The notes: a model not told the origin generated them from the sequence alone. A stretch of DNA of 25,975 nucleotides from Actinobacteria bacterium UBA2184 (GCA_002328745.1 DCVQ01000029.1:1-25975); one strand, 5' to 3'. Positions 8,619-15,985 are shown, counted from the first letter of the stretch. Numbers and translations: made by a program.

Positions 8619-9212
8619 CTACTGACCGGTCTGTTCGTCGTACAGCTTCTGAAGCTCGGCCATCATGGCCTCTACGTCACGCGGCTCGTTCAAACCCGAG
8701 TGCTGCGTGTAGACGATCACGCCCTCCTTATCGATGAGGAAGCTCCAGCGGTTGGCGATCTTCGTCCGCTCGCTGAACGCTCCGTAGGCGGGCATCACCT
8801 CGCGATCCCAGTCGGACAGAAGATCGAAGGGAAGCTCGAGCTGGCGTGCGAACTCGGCGTGCGACGCCCACCCGTCGGCGCTGATGCCGAACACCTCGGT
8901 GTCGCGGTCCACAAAGAACTGGTAGTTGTCACGGTACCCGGACAGCTCGCCCTCTCAAACGGGGGTGAAGTCAGCCGGGTAGAACACGAGGATGACGTTC
9001 TTCGTGCCCTTGTAGTCCGAAAGCGAGACGGTCACCTGCTCCTGGTTCTTCAGGCGGAAGTCCGGGGCCGCCGTGCCGACCGGGAGTCCCTCCTGCGCGC
9101 TGGCCGCGTCGCCGTTCGCAGCCGCATCGTCCTTCTTCTCGCAACCCGCGACAAGGGACGATGCCAGCAACACCGCGACGAGGGCGAGAAGCGCCGCCGG
9201 TCTGATCCTCAT
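8619..9212 (-). CDS. Selenocysteine peroxiredoxin (PrxU-type) lipoprotein
   Basis: A peroxide-reducing enzyme of the AhpC/BCP peroxiredoxin superfamily, 197 residues with the in-frame TGA at 8955-8957 read as selenocysteine 86. The context FYPADFTPV-Sec-EGELSGYRD puts selenocysteine exactly at the peroxidatic Cys of the family, and the homologous frame continues downstream (VFGISADGWASHAEFARQL). PrxU selenoproteins are known, for example from Eubacterium acidaminophilum. The N-terminus has a lipobox (VAGC, C24), so this one should be tethered outside the membrane. Apart from C24 the protein has no cysteine, so it must work by a 1-Sec mechanism with an external reductant; the co-transcribed CPFC thioredoxin-like lipoprotein is the obvious candidate. 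The ATG at 9210-9212 has AAGGAGA upstream. Automated annotation would probably split or truncate it. Confidence 0.9.
8927..8944 (-). promoter_or_regulatory. Candidate bSECIS hairpin of the peroxiredoxin gene
   Basis: Reading the minus strand, 10 bases after the TGA, TGTC pairs with GACA and CGG pairs with CCG, with one bulged T on the 3' side and the apical loop GTA. The spacing is almost the same as in fdnG (11 bases), and the apical G-T fits the SelB recognition feature of bacterial SECIS elements. Confidence 0.65.
8955..8957 (-). other. UGA codon read as selenocysteine in the peroxiredoxin gene
   Basis: On the minus strand this TGA replaces the catalytic cysteine codon of the peroxiredoxin motif (DFTPV-C/U). 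Homology continues in the same frame for 111 codons to a TAG stop. The presence of a second clear UGA-Sec gene nearby (fdnG) shows that the organism uses the system. Confidence 0.88.
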
Positions 9213-9370
9213 ACCCCCATCTCCTTCCGCTTACGTGTACACTGAAGCGTGCACCCTGGCAGAATTGTACCCTCTTTGCGTCCGCGCCCCGGCATGCGCA
9301 GGCATACACTCGGAGGGCGACCACTCCGGGGATGACGGGTAAGGGACCCCAACCGGCACTTGGAGGTATC
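9213..9370. promoter_or_regulatory. Divergent promoter region between the peroxiredoxin gene and fdhE
   Basis: A 158-base region from which both transcripts must start. On the minus strand TACAAT (plus positions 9264-9269) is a good -10 box for the peroxiredoxin operon; I see no good -35. No clear plus-strand promoter was found. fdhE has the ribosome site TGGAGG. Confidence 0.35.
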
Positions 9371-10267
9371 ATGTCCAACCTCGCTCGCACGAAGGCGATC
9401 AAGCACCATCGGGACGAACGCCCGGACCTCGACCAGCAGATGACGTTCTTCGAGGCGCTGTGGGACGCGCAGGACGAGATCGCCGTACAGGCGGCCGCGT
9501 ACACACCTGCAGACGGCGACGCGACGACCCGCGCGCTCGACGCGAACCAGACGCTGTTCTCTCTCGTGACGCCCACCGTGCCCGCTGGCGCGTACCGCGA
9601 TGCGGTCAAGAAGGTGGCAGACCTCATGGTCGAACATGCCGGCCTCCCAGATGACCAGATCGCAGGGCTGAAGGACGCCGATCTCGCGGCAGCGATAACC
9701 GACGAGGCGCTCGCTGAAGCCCTCGACGGTTTCGACGTCTTCATCCAGGCGGTCGTGACCAAGCTCGATGACGAGCGCCTCACCTCACCCCTGCTTGCGT
9801 ATATCCTTCAGGAGGCCATGGTGCCGTTCCTGCGGGAGCCCGCCACCGCCGCGATGGCCGCAGCCGGCAAGTACGACTGGATGAACTGGAGTTCGGGGCT
9901 GTGCCCGATCTGTGGAACGCCTGCCTCGTCGGCCATCGTCCTCGACGAGGGCGAACTCCAGGGTGGCCGCCGGTGGCTCAGCTGCCCCACATGCCGCGCC
10001 AAGTGGGAGTACGCCAGGCTGCGCTGCGTCCGCTGCGGCAGCAGGGACATGAAGGACCTTGAGTACCTTTACGACGAGTCGGACCCGGGCCACAAGATCC
10101 ATACGTGCAAGAAGTGCCATGGTTACCTGCCCGTCGCGTTCGAGAAGGACCTGAAGATCATCGGCATCCCCGAGGTCGAGGAAGTCGTGATGGTGCGGCT
10201 CGAAACGGTAGCTGCTGAACGCGGCTTCACGCCGCTCGGCGACGAGACGGCGGAGAGGCCCAACTGA
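9371..10267 (+). CDS. fdhE: Formate dehydrogenase accessory protein FdhE
   Basis: A 298-residue cytoplasmic maturation factor that is needed for activity of membrane-bound formate dehydrogenases; E. coli FdhE is a rubredoxin-like protein that interacts with the catalytic subunit. The N-terminal half is helical and acidic. The C-terminal half has four CxxC pairs: C178/C181 (CPIC), C205/C208 (CPTC), C219/C222 (CVRC) and C246/C249 (CKKC), which is the family's metal-binding pattern. The ATG at 9371 has TGGAGG upstream; the open frame extends 13 codons further but without a ribosome site. It stands near but not inside the fdnGHI operon, with the two redox lipoprotein genes between. Confidence 0.93.
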   Translation: MSNLARTKAIKHHRDERPDLDQQMTFFEALWDAQDEIAVQAAAYTPADGDATTRALDANQTLFSLVTPTVPAGAYRDAVKKVADLMVEHAGLPDDQIAGLKDADLAAAITDEALAEALDGFDVFIQAVVTKLDDERLTSPLLAYILQEAMVPFLREPATAAMAAAGKYDWMNWSSGLCPICGTPASSAIVLDEGELQGGRRWLSCPTCRAKWEYARLRCVRCGSRDMKDLEYLYDESDPGHKIHTCKKCHGYLPVAFEKDLKIIGIPEVEEVVMVRLETVAAERGFTPLGDETAERPN

Positions 10268-10335
10268 CCTGCCTATTGAACCGGTCCGCACTCGGGTATC
10301 GTCCATGATGTCGTTTCCGACCAAGGAGCGTGCCG

Positions 10336-10791
10336 ATGGACTACTGGTTCTGGATGTGGGTGGGACTGGCGGCGGTCCTGATCGTCGGCGAGATGCTGAC
10401 GGCGGGCTTCTTCCTGCTCCCCTTCGGGCTCGCCTCGGCGGTGGCCGCGGTGCTCAACGCGCTCGGGTTCGACATCGGCTGGCAGTGGGCCGTCTTCCTC
10501 GGCTCGTCCGCGCTGCTGCTGTTCGGCTTGCGCCGTTTCGCCGACCAGGTCACTCACGAGCCCCCCGAGAAGGTCGGCGTCGACCGTCTCATCGGCAAGT
10601 CGGGTAGCGTCATCGACCCGGTCGAACCCGGCGACGGCGGCGGCCGCGTGCGCATCGAACGCGAGGAGTGGCGGGCGGACGCCGCAGGGCACGAGGTCAT
10701 TCCCGCTGGCACGCGCGTGATCGTCGAGCGCGTCGTCGGCACGCATCTTGTCGTCAGGCCGGCGCCCGAGCGCGCCGGAGAGGAGGAGTAG
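10336..10791 (+). CDS. NfeD-like membrane protein
   Basis: A 151-residue protein of the short NfeD type: a hydrophobic N-terminal half with about three helices (residues 4-60) and a C-terminal OB-fold-like domain (about 80-140, with GVDRLIGKSGSVIDPVEP and the VERVVGTHLVVRP end). NfeD proteins are partners of stomatin/SPFH proteins in membrane microdomains and quality control. The next gene, two bases after its stop, is exactly such a stomatin, which confirms the pairing. The ATG at 10336 is preferred over the GTG at 10330 because AAGGAG then lies at the normal distance. The long NfeD form with a serine protease domain is not present. Confidence 0.9.
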   Translation: MDYWFWMWVGLAAVLIVGEMLTAGFFLLPFGLASAVAAVLNALGFDIGWQWAVFLGSSALLLFGLRRFADQVTHEPPEKVGVDRLIGKSGSVIDPVEPGDGGGRVRIEREEWRADAAGHEVIPAGTRVIVERVVGTHLVVRPAPERAGEEE

Positions 10792-10793
10792 CG

Positions 10794-11723
10794 ATGGACG
10801 ACGCGGCAGTCGTAGTCATCCTTTTCGGCGGTATAGTCCTCACGGTTCTGTTCTTCTGGGCGCTCGCCGGTATCCGGATCGTGCGCCCGTACGAGAAGGG
10901 CCTCATCGAGCGCCTGGGCAAGTTCCAGCGCACCGCTGACTCCGGGCTCACCATCATCGTCCCGGTCATCGACAAGATGACCAAGGTGGACATGCGCGAG
11001 AACGTGGTCGACGTGCCGCCGCAAGAGGTGATCACGAAGGACAACGTCGTGGTCACCGTGGATGCGGTCGTCTACTACGAGGCCACCGACCCAGTGAAGC
11101 TGGTCTACAACGTGGCCAACTTCTACGTGGCGGCCACCAAGCTCGCGCAGACCAACCTGCGTAACGTGATCGGCGAGATGCAGCTCGACGAGTCGCTCAC
11201 GAGCCGCGAGCAGATCAACTCGGCGCTCCGCCAGATCCTCGACGACGCCACGGACAAGTGGGGCGTCCGCGTGGTGCGCGTCGAGCTCCAGCGCATCGAG
11301 CCGCCCGTGGACGTCACCGAGGCGATGCACCGCCAGATGAAGGCCGAGCGCACGCGTCGCGCGCTCATCCTCGAAGCCGACGGCGACAAGCAGGCCGCGA
11401 TCACGCGTGCCGAAGGCGCCAAGGGTGCTGCGATCCTCGAAGCCGAGGGCCAGGCGCAGGCGATCAAGAACGTCGCCGAGGCGGAGAAGTTCCAGAAGCT
11501 GACGGTCGCCGAGGGCGAGGCGCTCGCCATCAAGAGCGTCTTCGCCGCGATCCACGAGGGCGAGCCGACCAACGACCTCATCGCCGTCCGCTACCTGGAG
11601 GCCCTGCAGGCGATCGCCAACGGACCCGCCAACAAGGTGTTCCTCCCCATGGAGGTCTCAGGGATCATGGGCAGCATCGGGGGTATCGCGGAGCTGTTCA
11701 AGGACAAGGGTGAGAAGGCGTAG
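10794..11723 (+). CDS. Stomatin/slipin-type SPFH-domain protein
   Basis: A 309-residue membrane-anchored scaffold protein. One N-terminal helix (about residues 5-27) is followed by the SPFH/band-7 domain (IRIVRPYEKGLIERLGKF, then GLTIIVPVIDKMTKVDMRE, characteristic of stomatins) and a long Ala/Glu/Lys-rich coiled coil with repeated AEG motifs (about 190-250), as in flotillin- and stomatin-like oligomers. It probably assembles into a ring with the NfeD partner encoded just upstream (AGGAGGAG ribosome site overlapping the nfeD end). The pair may act on membrane protein quality control, perhaps with FtsH as SPFH proteins do elsewhere; that is inference. A strong hairpin ends the transcript 37 bases on. 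Confidence 0.93.
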   Translation: MDDAAVVVILFGGIVLTVLFFWALAGIRIVRPYEKGLIERLGKFQRTADSGLTIIVPVIDKMTKVDMRENVVDVPPQEVITKDNVVVTVDAVVYYEATDPVKLVYNVANFYVAATKLAQTNLRNVIGEMQLDESLTSREQINSALRQILDDATDKWGVRVVRVELQRIEPPVDVTEAMHRQMKAERTRRALILEADGDKQAAITRAEGAKGAAILEAEGQAQAIKNVAEAEKFQKLTVAEGEALAIKSVFAAIHEGEPTNDLIAVRYLEALQAIANGPANKVFLPMEVSGIMGSIGGIAELFKDKGEKA

Positions 11724-11760
11724 CCGGTAGGGGTCGCCGGACTCAGACAGTCCTCATCCC

Positions 11761-11793
11761 GAAGAAGGGCCGCCCATCGGGCGGCCCTTCTTC
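11761..11793. terminator. Bidirectional terminator after the stomatin gene
   Basis: GAAGAAGGGCCGCCC pairs perfectly with GGGCGGCCCTTCTTC around ATC: a 15-base-pair stem between convergent genes. The 3' arm ends in TTCTTC, giving a weak T-rich end on the plus strand. The 115 bases that follow up to the FTR-Rieske stop hold nothing I recognise. Confidence 0.85.
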
Positions 11794-11908
11794 ATTGCGG
11801 AACTCGCCGGCGTACCCCTCCGGCTGCGCCCACAAGTCACGCGTCGGAACTGCGCGCGGTACCCCCTGCCTGCGGGCCCACACGTTCTCGGGCGGATCAC
11901 GGCGGTAG

Positions 11909-12583
11909 CTACCGCACAGTGACGCTCACGAACACCAGCCCGTCCCGCACGACGACCGGGTACGTCTTCACGTCGGCGTTCGGGTGATCGGTGCCGCCCG
12001 TGCGGACGTCGTACCGCCAGCCGTGCCACGGGCACATCACCTCGTAGCCCTCGAGCACGCCTTCCGAGAGCGGCCCAAAGGCGTGGAGGCAGACGTTAGA
12101 GAGCGCGAAGAACTCGTCGCCGACGCGCGCGAGGGCGATATCGCTCTTCCCCACCTTCACGTGGCGCACCTGGCCCCGCGGCAGATCGTCGATGCGACAC
12201 ACGGGAACGTCGACCGCCGCCCCCGGCTCGGGCTCATCGATCACGCCCAGGAGCTCGGCTCCGTCCTCGACATCTTCGAGGATGAACAGTCCGCACCAGC
12301 ACTTGCGCATGGCGGCGAACTGCTCGTTGTGGAACGGGATGCACGGGCAGATGATCTTGAAGTCCTCTTTCGGATCGCCCGTCCGCACCCGGCAGGGGCA
12401 GTACACGTCGCCGGTGGCCTCGAGGATCTCCAGTTCGGAGGCCAGGACCTCGTCGACGAAGTCCTGCTCGGTGTTGAACTTGTAGCCGAGCGTGGCGACG
12501 AACGGCGCCATATACGCCTTGAGGTCGTCCGCCGTGGTTCCGGGGACGAACCTGCGGCGGATCGCACGAGTCTCGTCGCTCAC
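11909..12583 (-). CDS. Ferredoxin-thioredoxin reductase catalytic subunit fused to a Rieske [2Fe-2S] domain
   Basis: A 224-residue two-domain redox protein. Residues about 15-105 are the FTR catalytic (beta) subunit: C62-P-C64, C79-P-C81 and C95-W-C97. By analogy with Synechocystis FTR, C62, C79, C81 and C95 bind the [4Fe-4S] cluster, while C64 and C97 form the disulfide that reduces a thioredoxin-type substrate with electrons from ferredoxin. Residues about 125-224 are a Rieske ferredoxin domain with C165-L-H167 and C184-P-W-H187. The GTG start overlaps the glutaredoxin stop (GTGA), so translation is coupled. No FTR variable subunit is nearby. The fusion suggests that the Rieske cluster feeds or drains electrons at the [4Fe-4S] cluster; this is inference. 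The family assignment of both domains is secure. Confidence 0.9.
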   Translation of the reverse strand: MSDETRAIRRRFVPGTTADDLKAYMAPFVATLGYKFNTEQDFVDEVLASELEILEATGDVYCPCRVRTGDPKEDFKIICPCIPFHNEQFAAMRKCWCGLFILEDVEDGAELLGVIDEPEPGAAVDVPVCRIDDLPRGQVRHVKVGKSDIALARVGDEFFALSNVCLHAFGPLSEGVLEGYEVMCPWHGWRYDVRTGGTDHPNADVKTYPVVVRDGLVFVSVTVR

Positions 12584-12825
12584 AGTCCCAGCAACTCCAT
12601 GATGCGTTTCTTGTTGAACCCGACGACGACCTCATCGCCGACGATCACGACGGGAAACGACGTCCCGCCCGAAACCGTCCGGACCTCGTCGATCGCAGCC
12701 GCCTTCTCGTCACCCTCCAGCAGATCGACCTCCGTGACGTCGTACTGCACGTTGTTCTCGTCCAGGTACTTGCGGGTCATGCGGCAGTACGGGCACGTGG
12801 ATAGCGCGTAAACCTTGACCGTCAT
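12580..12825 (-). CDS. Glutaredoxin / NrdH-redoxin-like protein
   Basis: An 81-residue thioredoxin-fold protein with active site STCPYC (C11 and C14), the cis-proline segment GGTSFPVVIVGDEVVVGF and a C-terminal helix, normal for the bacterial glutaredoxin/NrdH group. The ATG at 12823-12825 has GGGAGGAA upstream. It lies between a small membrane protein gene (21 bases upstream) and the FTR-Rieske gene, with which it overlaps. I infer that it is the direct thiol substrate of the FTR domain. What it reduces in turn (ribonucleotide reductase, peroxiredoxin or another target) is not shown by the window. Confidence 0.92.
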   Translation of the reverse strand: MTVKVYALSTCPYCRMTRKYLDENNVQYDVTEVDLLEGDEKAAAIDEVRTVSGGTSFPVVIVGDEVVVGFNKKRIMELLGL

Positions 12826-12846
12826 CCGGTTCCTCCCTGCGATCCG

Positions 12847-13200
12847 TCAGGCCGCCGCCGGCTTGTCGCCGTGCTCGACCTCGATCTTGCGCCAGTGATA
12901 GACGTACAACGGCCCGGCGATAAGCACGAGTGCTCCCATCCCAACGAGCTCGAGGACGGCCCAGCGCCTCGACGACGCCTTCTGAAGCTCGATCTGGCGG
13001 TCCCATTCCTCTTGCGTCATACCGTCCTGGCCGTCTTCGATCATCGGCTTCTCCATGTACATCTCGCCGGACGGATCCGGGTAGAGGAGCTCGACCCCGC
13101 TGCGGATGACGCCGACGGTGCCGGTGATGACCATGATGAGCGTGATGAGGCAGACCAGGTACAGGTAGATGTTGCGAAGCGACCAGCGATCCGTTGCCAT
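12847..13200 (-). CDS. Small two-helix membrane protein of unknown function
   Basis: A 117-residue protein I cannot assign to a function. Two hydrophobic helices are visible (about 11-32 and 81-101), joined by an acidic, Met-rich loop (about 40-75) and followed by a charged tail. There is one cysteine (C17, in the first helix), so it is not itself a dithiol protein. The ATG at 13198-13200 has AAGGGG upstream. It is the first gene of a three-gene unit with the glutaredoxin and the FTR-Rieske protein, so a role in membrane attachment or electron input for that pair is possible. A -10-like TACAAT (minus strand, plus positions 13250-13255) and a 7-base-pair hairpin (13226-13242) lie upstream. Confidence 0.8.
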   Translation of the reverse strand: MATDRWSLRNIYLYLVCLITLIMVITGTVGVIRSGVELLYPDPSGEMYMEKPMIEDGQDGMTQEEWDRQIELQKASSRRWAVLELVGMGALVLIAGPLYVYHWRKIEVEHGDKPAAA

Positions 13201-13225
13201 GGGGCGCCCCTTCTGTGTCGACCGG

Positions 13226-13242
13226 CGGGCACGGCGTGCCCG
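13226..13242 (-). promoter_or_regulatory. Leader hairpin upstream of the membrane protein-glutaredoxin-FTR operon
   Basis: CGGGCAC and GTGCCCG form a perfect 7-base-pair stem around GGC, between a TACAAT -10-like box and the start codon. It could be an operator dyad or an mRNA hairpin; nothing decides between them. Confidence 0.3.
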
Positions 13243-13384
13243 GCTTCATATTGTATCTTCCCACGAAGCAGACCGGTGCGGACCCTCCGGGAGGCAAATC
13301 GGGCACTGTGGGCCGCTCGCCGCCTGTCAGCGGGACAGGGTACAATGCCTCCATGCCTTCGCCTCTTCCGATCACTCCAGGCCC

Positions 13385-14152
13385 ATGCGCCTGATCGTCC
13401 TCGCATCCGGCTCGTCCGGGAACGCCGCGCTCATCGAGTCCGGCGGCCGCGCGCTGCTGCTCGACGCCGGCATCTCGGCGCGCGAGACGTGGCGGCGGCT
13501 CGGCGCGTGCGGCCTCGCGGACGTGCGCATCGAGGCGATCCTGCTCACCCACGAGCACTCCGACCACGTGCGCGGCGCCCGGGTGCTCGCCCGCCGTCTG
13601 GGAGTCCCCGTGATGGCCACAACCGGCACGCTCACGGCCGCCGCGAGTTGCCTGAGCGACGTGCCCGAGACGATCGCGATCGGCCGCAAGGACTCCTTCT
13701 CGGTGGCGGGCATCAAGGTGCGCTCGTTCCCCACCGCCCACGACGCCGCCGAGACGTGCGGCTTCACCTTCGAGAGCCGGCGCGGGCATCGCATCGGCGT
13801 CGCGACGGACACCGGCGTCGTCACCGGGGAGGTCCTCGCGGCGATGGAGGGCGCGCACGTCATCGGCCTGGAGTCGAACCACGACCTCGGCATGCTCGAG
13901 TCAGGCCCCTACCCGCCCTTCCTCAAGCGGCGCATCGCCGGCGAGCGCGGCCACCTGTCGAACGAGGCGGCCGCGGCGGCGCTCGACGCGTTGTCGTGGA
14001 AGGGGCTCTCGCACGTCTTCGCGCTGCACCTCTCGGAGCAGAACAACACGCCCGAAGCCGCGAGGGCCGCGCTCGTCGCGCCTCTGCGGGCGCGGCGCGG
14101 CGTGACGCTCGAAACGGTCGGCAAGAACGAGATCGCCGCCTGCTCGCTGTGA
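13385..14152 (+). CDS. Metallo-beta-lactamase-fold hydrolase, WalJ/YycJ-like
   Basis: A 255-residue metal-dependent hydrolase of the family that includes YycJ/WalJ of Firmicutes, which is linked to DNA metabolism and cell-wall regulation (reported 5'-3' exonuclease activity in that family). The di-metal motif THEHSDH (H56, H58, D60, H61) is intact. Further metal-site segments FPTAHDAAETCGF, GVATDTG and GLESNHD follow in order, and the start MRLIVLASGSSGNA is typical. The ATG at 13385 fixes this family start; the open frame extends further upstream but without homology. There is no walRK operon beside it. A TACAAT at 13341-13346 may be its -10 box, with no good -35. Confidence 0.88.
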   Translation: MRLIVLASGSSGNAALIESGGRALLLDAGISARETWRRLGACGLADVRIEAILLTHEHSDHVRGARVLARRLGVPVMATTGTLTAAASCLSDVPETIAIGRKDSFSVAGIKVRSFPTAHDAAETCGFTFESRRGHRIGVATDTGVVTGEVLAAMEGAHVIGLESNHDLGMLESGPYPPFLKRRIAGERGHLSNEAAAAALDALSWKGLSHVFALHLSEQNNTPEAARAALVAPLRARRGVTLETVGKNEIAACSL

Positions 14153-14168
14153 GCCGGGGCCGAGAGCC

Positions 14169-14699
14169 CTAGTACTCGATCCCGCGCCGTGCGGGGACTC
14201 CCGCATCGAAGGGATGCTTGCGCGGCATCATCTCGGTCACGAGGTCGGCGAGGGCGATGAGCGCCTCCGACGCGCCCCTCCCGGTGAGGACGACCTCGAG
14301 GGACTCCGGACGCGCGTCGAGCATGCCGAACACCGCCTCCTCGGGCACGAGGTCGTAACGCATCGCGACGACGATCTCGTCGAGGATGACGAGATCGTAC
14401 TCGAGGGAGCCCACCGCATCGAGCGCGAGCGCCCATGCCTCGTGCGCCGCGGCCCGGTCCTCGTCGGTGATACCGTCGCCGAGCAGGCCGGTCGAGCGCT
14501 CGGCGGGCCGCTCGACGCGAGCGCCGAGCCGCTCGAGCACCGCAAGCTCGCTCGAGCGGGCGCCGCCCTTCACGAACTGCACGAAGGCCACGCGCATGCC
14601 GGCGCCGATCGCGCGCACCGCGAGCCCCACGGCTGCCGTGGTCTTGCCCTTGCCGTCACCCGTGTAGACCTGCACGAGCCCTTGCCTGCTGCCGCTCAT
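14169..14699 (-). CDS. cobO: Cob(I)yrinic acid a,c-diamide (corrinoid) adenosyltransferase
   Basis: A 176-residue enzyme of the CobA/CobO/BtuR family that transfers the adenosyl group from ATP to the cobalt of reduced corrinoids, giving the coenzyme form. The P-loop GDGKGKTT near the N-terminus, the FVKGG segment and the DLVILDEI Walker-B-like motif are intact, and the length is normal. The ATG at 14697-14699 overlaps the btuD stop (ATGA). As the last gene of a riboswitch-controlled corrinoid transport operon it probably adenosylates imported cobalamin or cobinamide, a salvage role rather than de novo synthesis. No other cob/cbi genes are in the window. Confidence 0.95.
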   Translation of the reverse strand: MSGSRQGLVQVYTGDGKGKTTAAVGLAVRAIGAGMRVAFVQFVKGGARSSELAVLERLGARVERPAERSTGLLGDGITDEDRAAAHEAWALALDAVGSLEYDLVILDEIVVAMRYDLVPEEAVFGMLDARPESLEVVLTGRGASEALIALADLVTEMMPRKHPFDAGVPARRGIEY

Positions 14700-15985
14700 C
14701 GCTCCTCCGGATGGGTCGTCGCCGCCGGGCCACTGAGGGCCCGCGCCGCCTCCAGCGCGTCTGCTTCCGTGTCTACCCGCATCGCTCCGGCGCCTAGCGC
14801 CATGTCCCACAGTGCGCGAGCGTCGCCGCCGGTGAAGTCGCGGTCGGCCCGCATGTGGCCGACGAGGACGACCGGCCGCCTTGACTCGACCGCCGCGCGC
14901 AGGTTCGGCAGGTTCGGCCGGCCGAACGGCACCTCGGTGACGATGACGCAGGAGCACGCCGCGTACCCCTGACGCACCTGCGCCTCCGCAGGTGCGTCGA
15001 TCTCGCCGAACGGCGGCAGTTCCACGTAAGCGGCGCCCACGGCCTCGGCGACCGCGTGGTCCACGTCGCCCCGGTTGAGCGCCCCCGCGTGCACGCCAAG
15101 TCCGGAGAGCGCCAGGCGGCGCATGAGCGTCGCGCCGGCGCCCGAGCCGCAGACGAGGCCCACGCTCACCTGCGATGCGCCCGGCGACAGGTCCGCGCCG
15201 CGCAGGATCGGCGTGACGGCCAGCGTGCCCGTCACCGGGTCGGTGCGCACGACCGCCCGGACGCCGAACACGTCGGCGACCACGCGCGCGTCGAGCGCCT
15301 CGGCGGGAGGCGCAGGCGGCGTCACGCGCCCGTCGGCCACGATCGCAATCCGGTCGGCGAAGCGCGCCGCGAGGCCGAGATCGTGGAAGACGCCGAGGAC
15401 CGCCATGCCGTCGTCGGCGAGCGAGCGGACGAGGTCGAGCACCTGGAGCGCGTGATTGAGGTCGAGGTGGCTCGTCGGCTCGTCGAGCAGCAGCACGCGC
15501 GGCTGCTGGGCGAGCGCCTGCGCAAGCGTGAGGCGCTGCAGGTCGCCGCCCGAGAGCTCGTCGATGCGCTCCTCCGCGAGGTGCGCGGTGTCCGTTCGGC
15601 GCATCACTTCGGCGACGATCGCGCGGTCGGCGGGGCCGGGCGACGCGAGACGGCCGAGATGCGGGTGGCGGCCCATCTCGACGAAGCCGCGCGCGCCGAG
15701 CGCGAAGGGCGGCACCGGCGTCTGCGGCACGACGCCCACGAGGCGAGCGCGCTCGCGGTCCGGCATGCGAACGAGCGAGCGGCCGTCGCTGGTGATATCG
15801 CCGGCGGTCACGTCGGGACCCCCGGTCACCGCGCGCAGGAGCGTGGACTTGCCGGCGCCGTTGGGGCCCACGAGCCCGATGAACTCCCCGCCGCGCACGG
15901 CGAACGCCGCGTCGCGCACGACCGTCCGCGCGCCGTAGCCGACGGTGACGCCGTCGAACGCCAGCAGCCGACCGTCGGGGCTCAT
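14696..15985 (-). CDS. btuD: Cobalamin ABC transporter ATP-binding protein with C-terminal extension
   Basis: A 429-residue protein. Residues 1-250 are an ABC ATPase of the FecE/BtuD group: Walker A GPNGAGKST (40-48), Q-loop VVPQTP, signature LSGGDLQRL, Walker B VLLLDEPTSHLD and the switch histidine in VFHDLG. It powers corrinoid uptake through BtuC. About 170 further residues follow, with a nucleotide-fold look (GLVCGSGAGATLMRRLALSG, VVLVGHM, alternating hydrophobic segments). Similar BtuD proteins with such a tail are known in archaea and some bacteria, but I cannot give its function. The ATG at 15983-15985 overlaps the btuC stop (ATGA); a start ten codons upstream is possible but lies inside btuC. 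Its own end overlaps cobO. Confidence 0.9.
   Translation of the reverse strand: MSPDGRLLAFDGVTVGYGARTVVRDAAFAVRGGEFIGLVGPNGAGKSTLLRAVTGGPDVTAGDITSDGRSLVRMPDRERARLVGVVPQTPVPPFALGARGFVEMGRHPHLGRLASPGPADRAIVAEVMRRTDTAHLAEERIDELSGGDLQRLTLAQALAQQPRVLLLDEPTSHLDLNHALQVLDLVRSLADDGMAVLGVFHDLGLAARFADRIAIVADGRVTPPAPPAEALDARVVADVFGVRAVVRTDPVTGTLAVTPILRGADLSPGASQVSVGLVCGSGAGATLMRRLALSGLGVHAGALNRGDVDHAVAEAVGAAYVELPPFGEIDAPAEAQVRQGYAACSCVIVTEVPFGRPNLPNLRAAVESRRPVVLVGHMRADRDFTGGDARALWDMALGAGAMRVDTEADALEAARALSGPAATTHPEER

Noticed and set aside
8955..8957. Nonsense mutation making the peroxiredoxin a pseudogene
   Set aside because: The stop is exactly at the catalytic residue with no other damage, a hairpin follows, and the organism has another Sec gene; selenocysteine is the better explanation.
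12871..14172. 433-codon plus-strand open frame across the 12.9-14.2 kb region
   Set aside because: It is antisense to the membrane protein gene and out of frame with the metallo-hydrolase; very Arg-rich and low in complexity.
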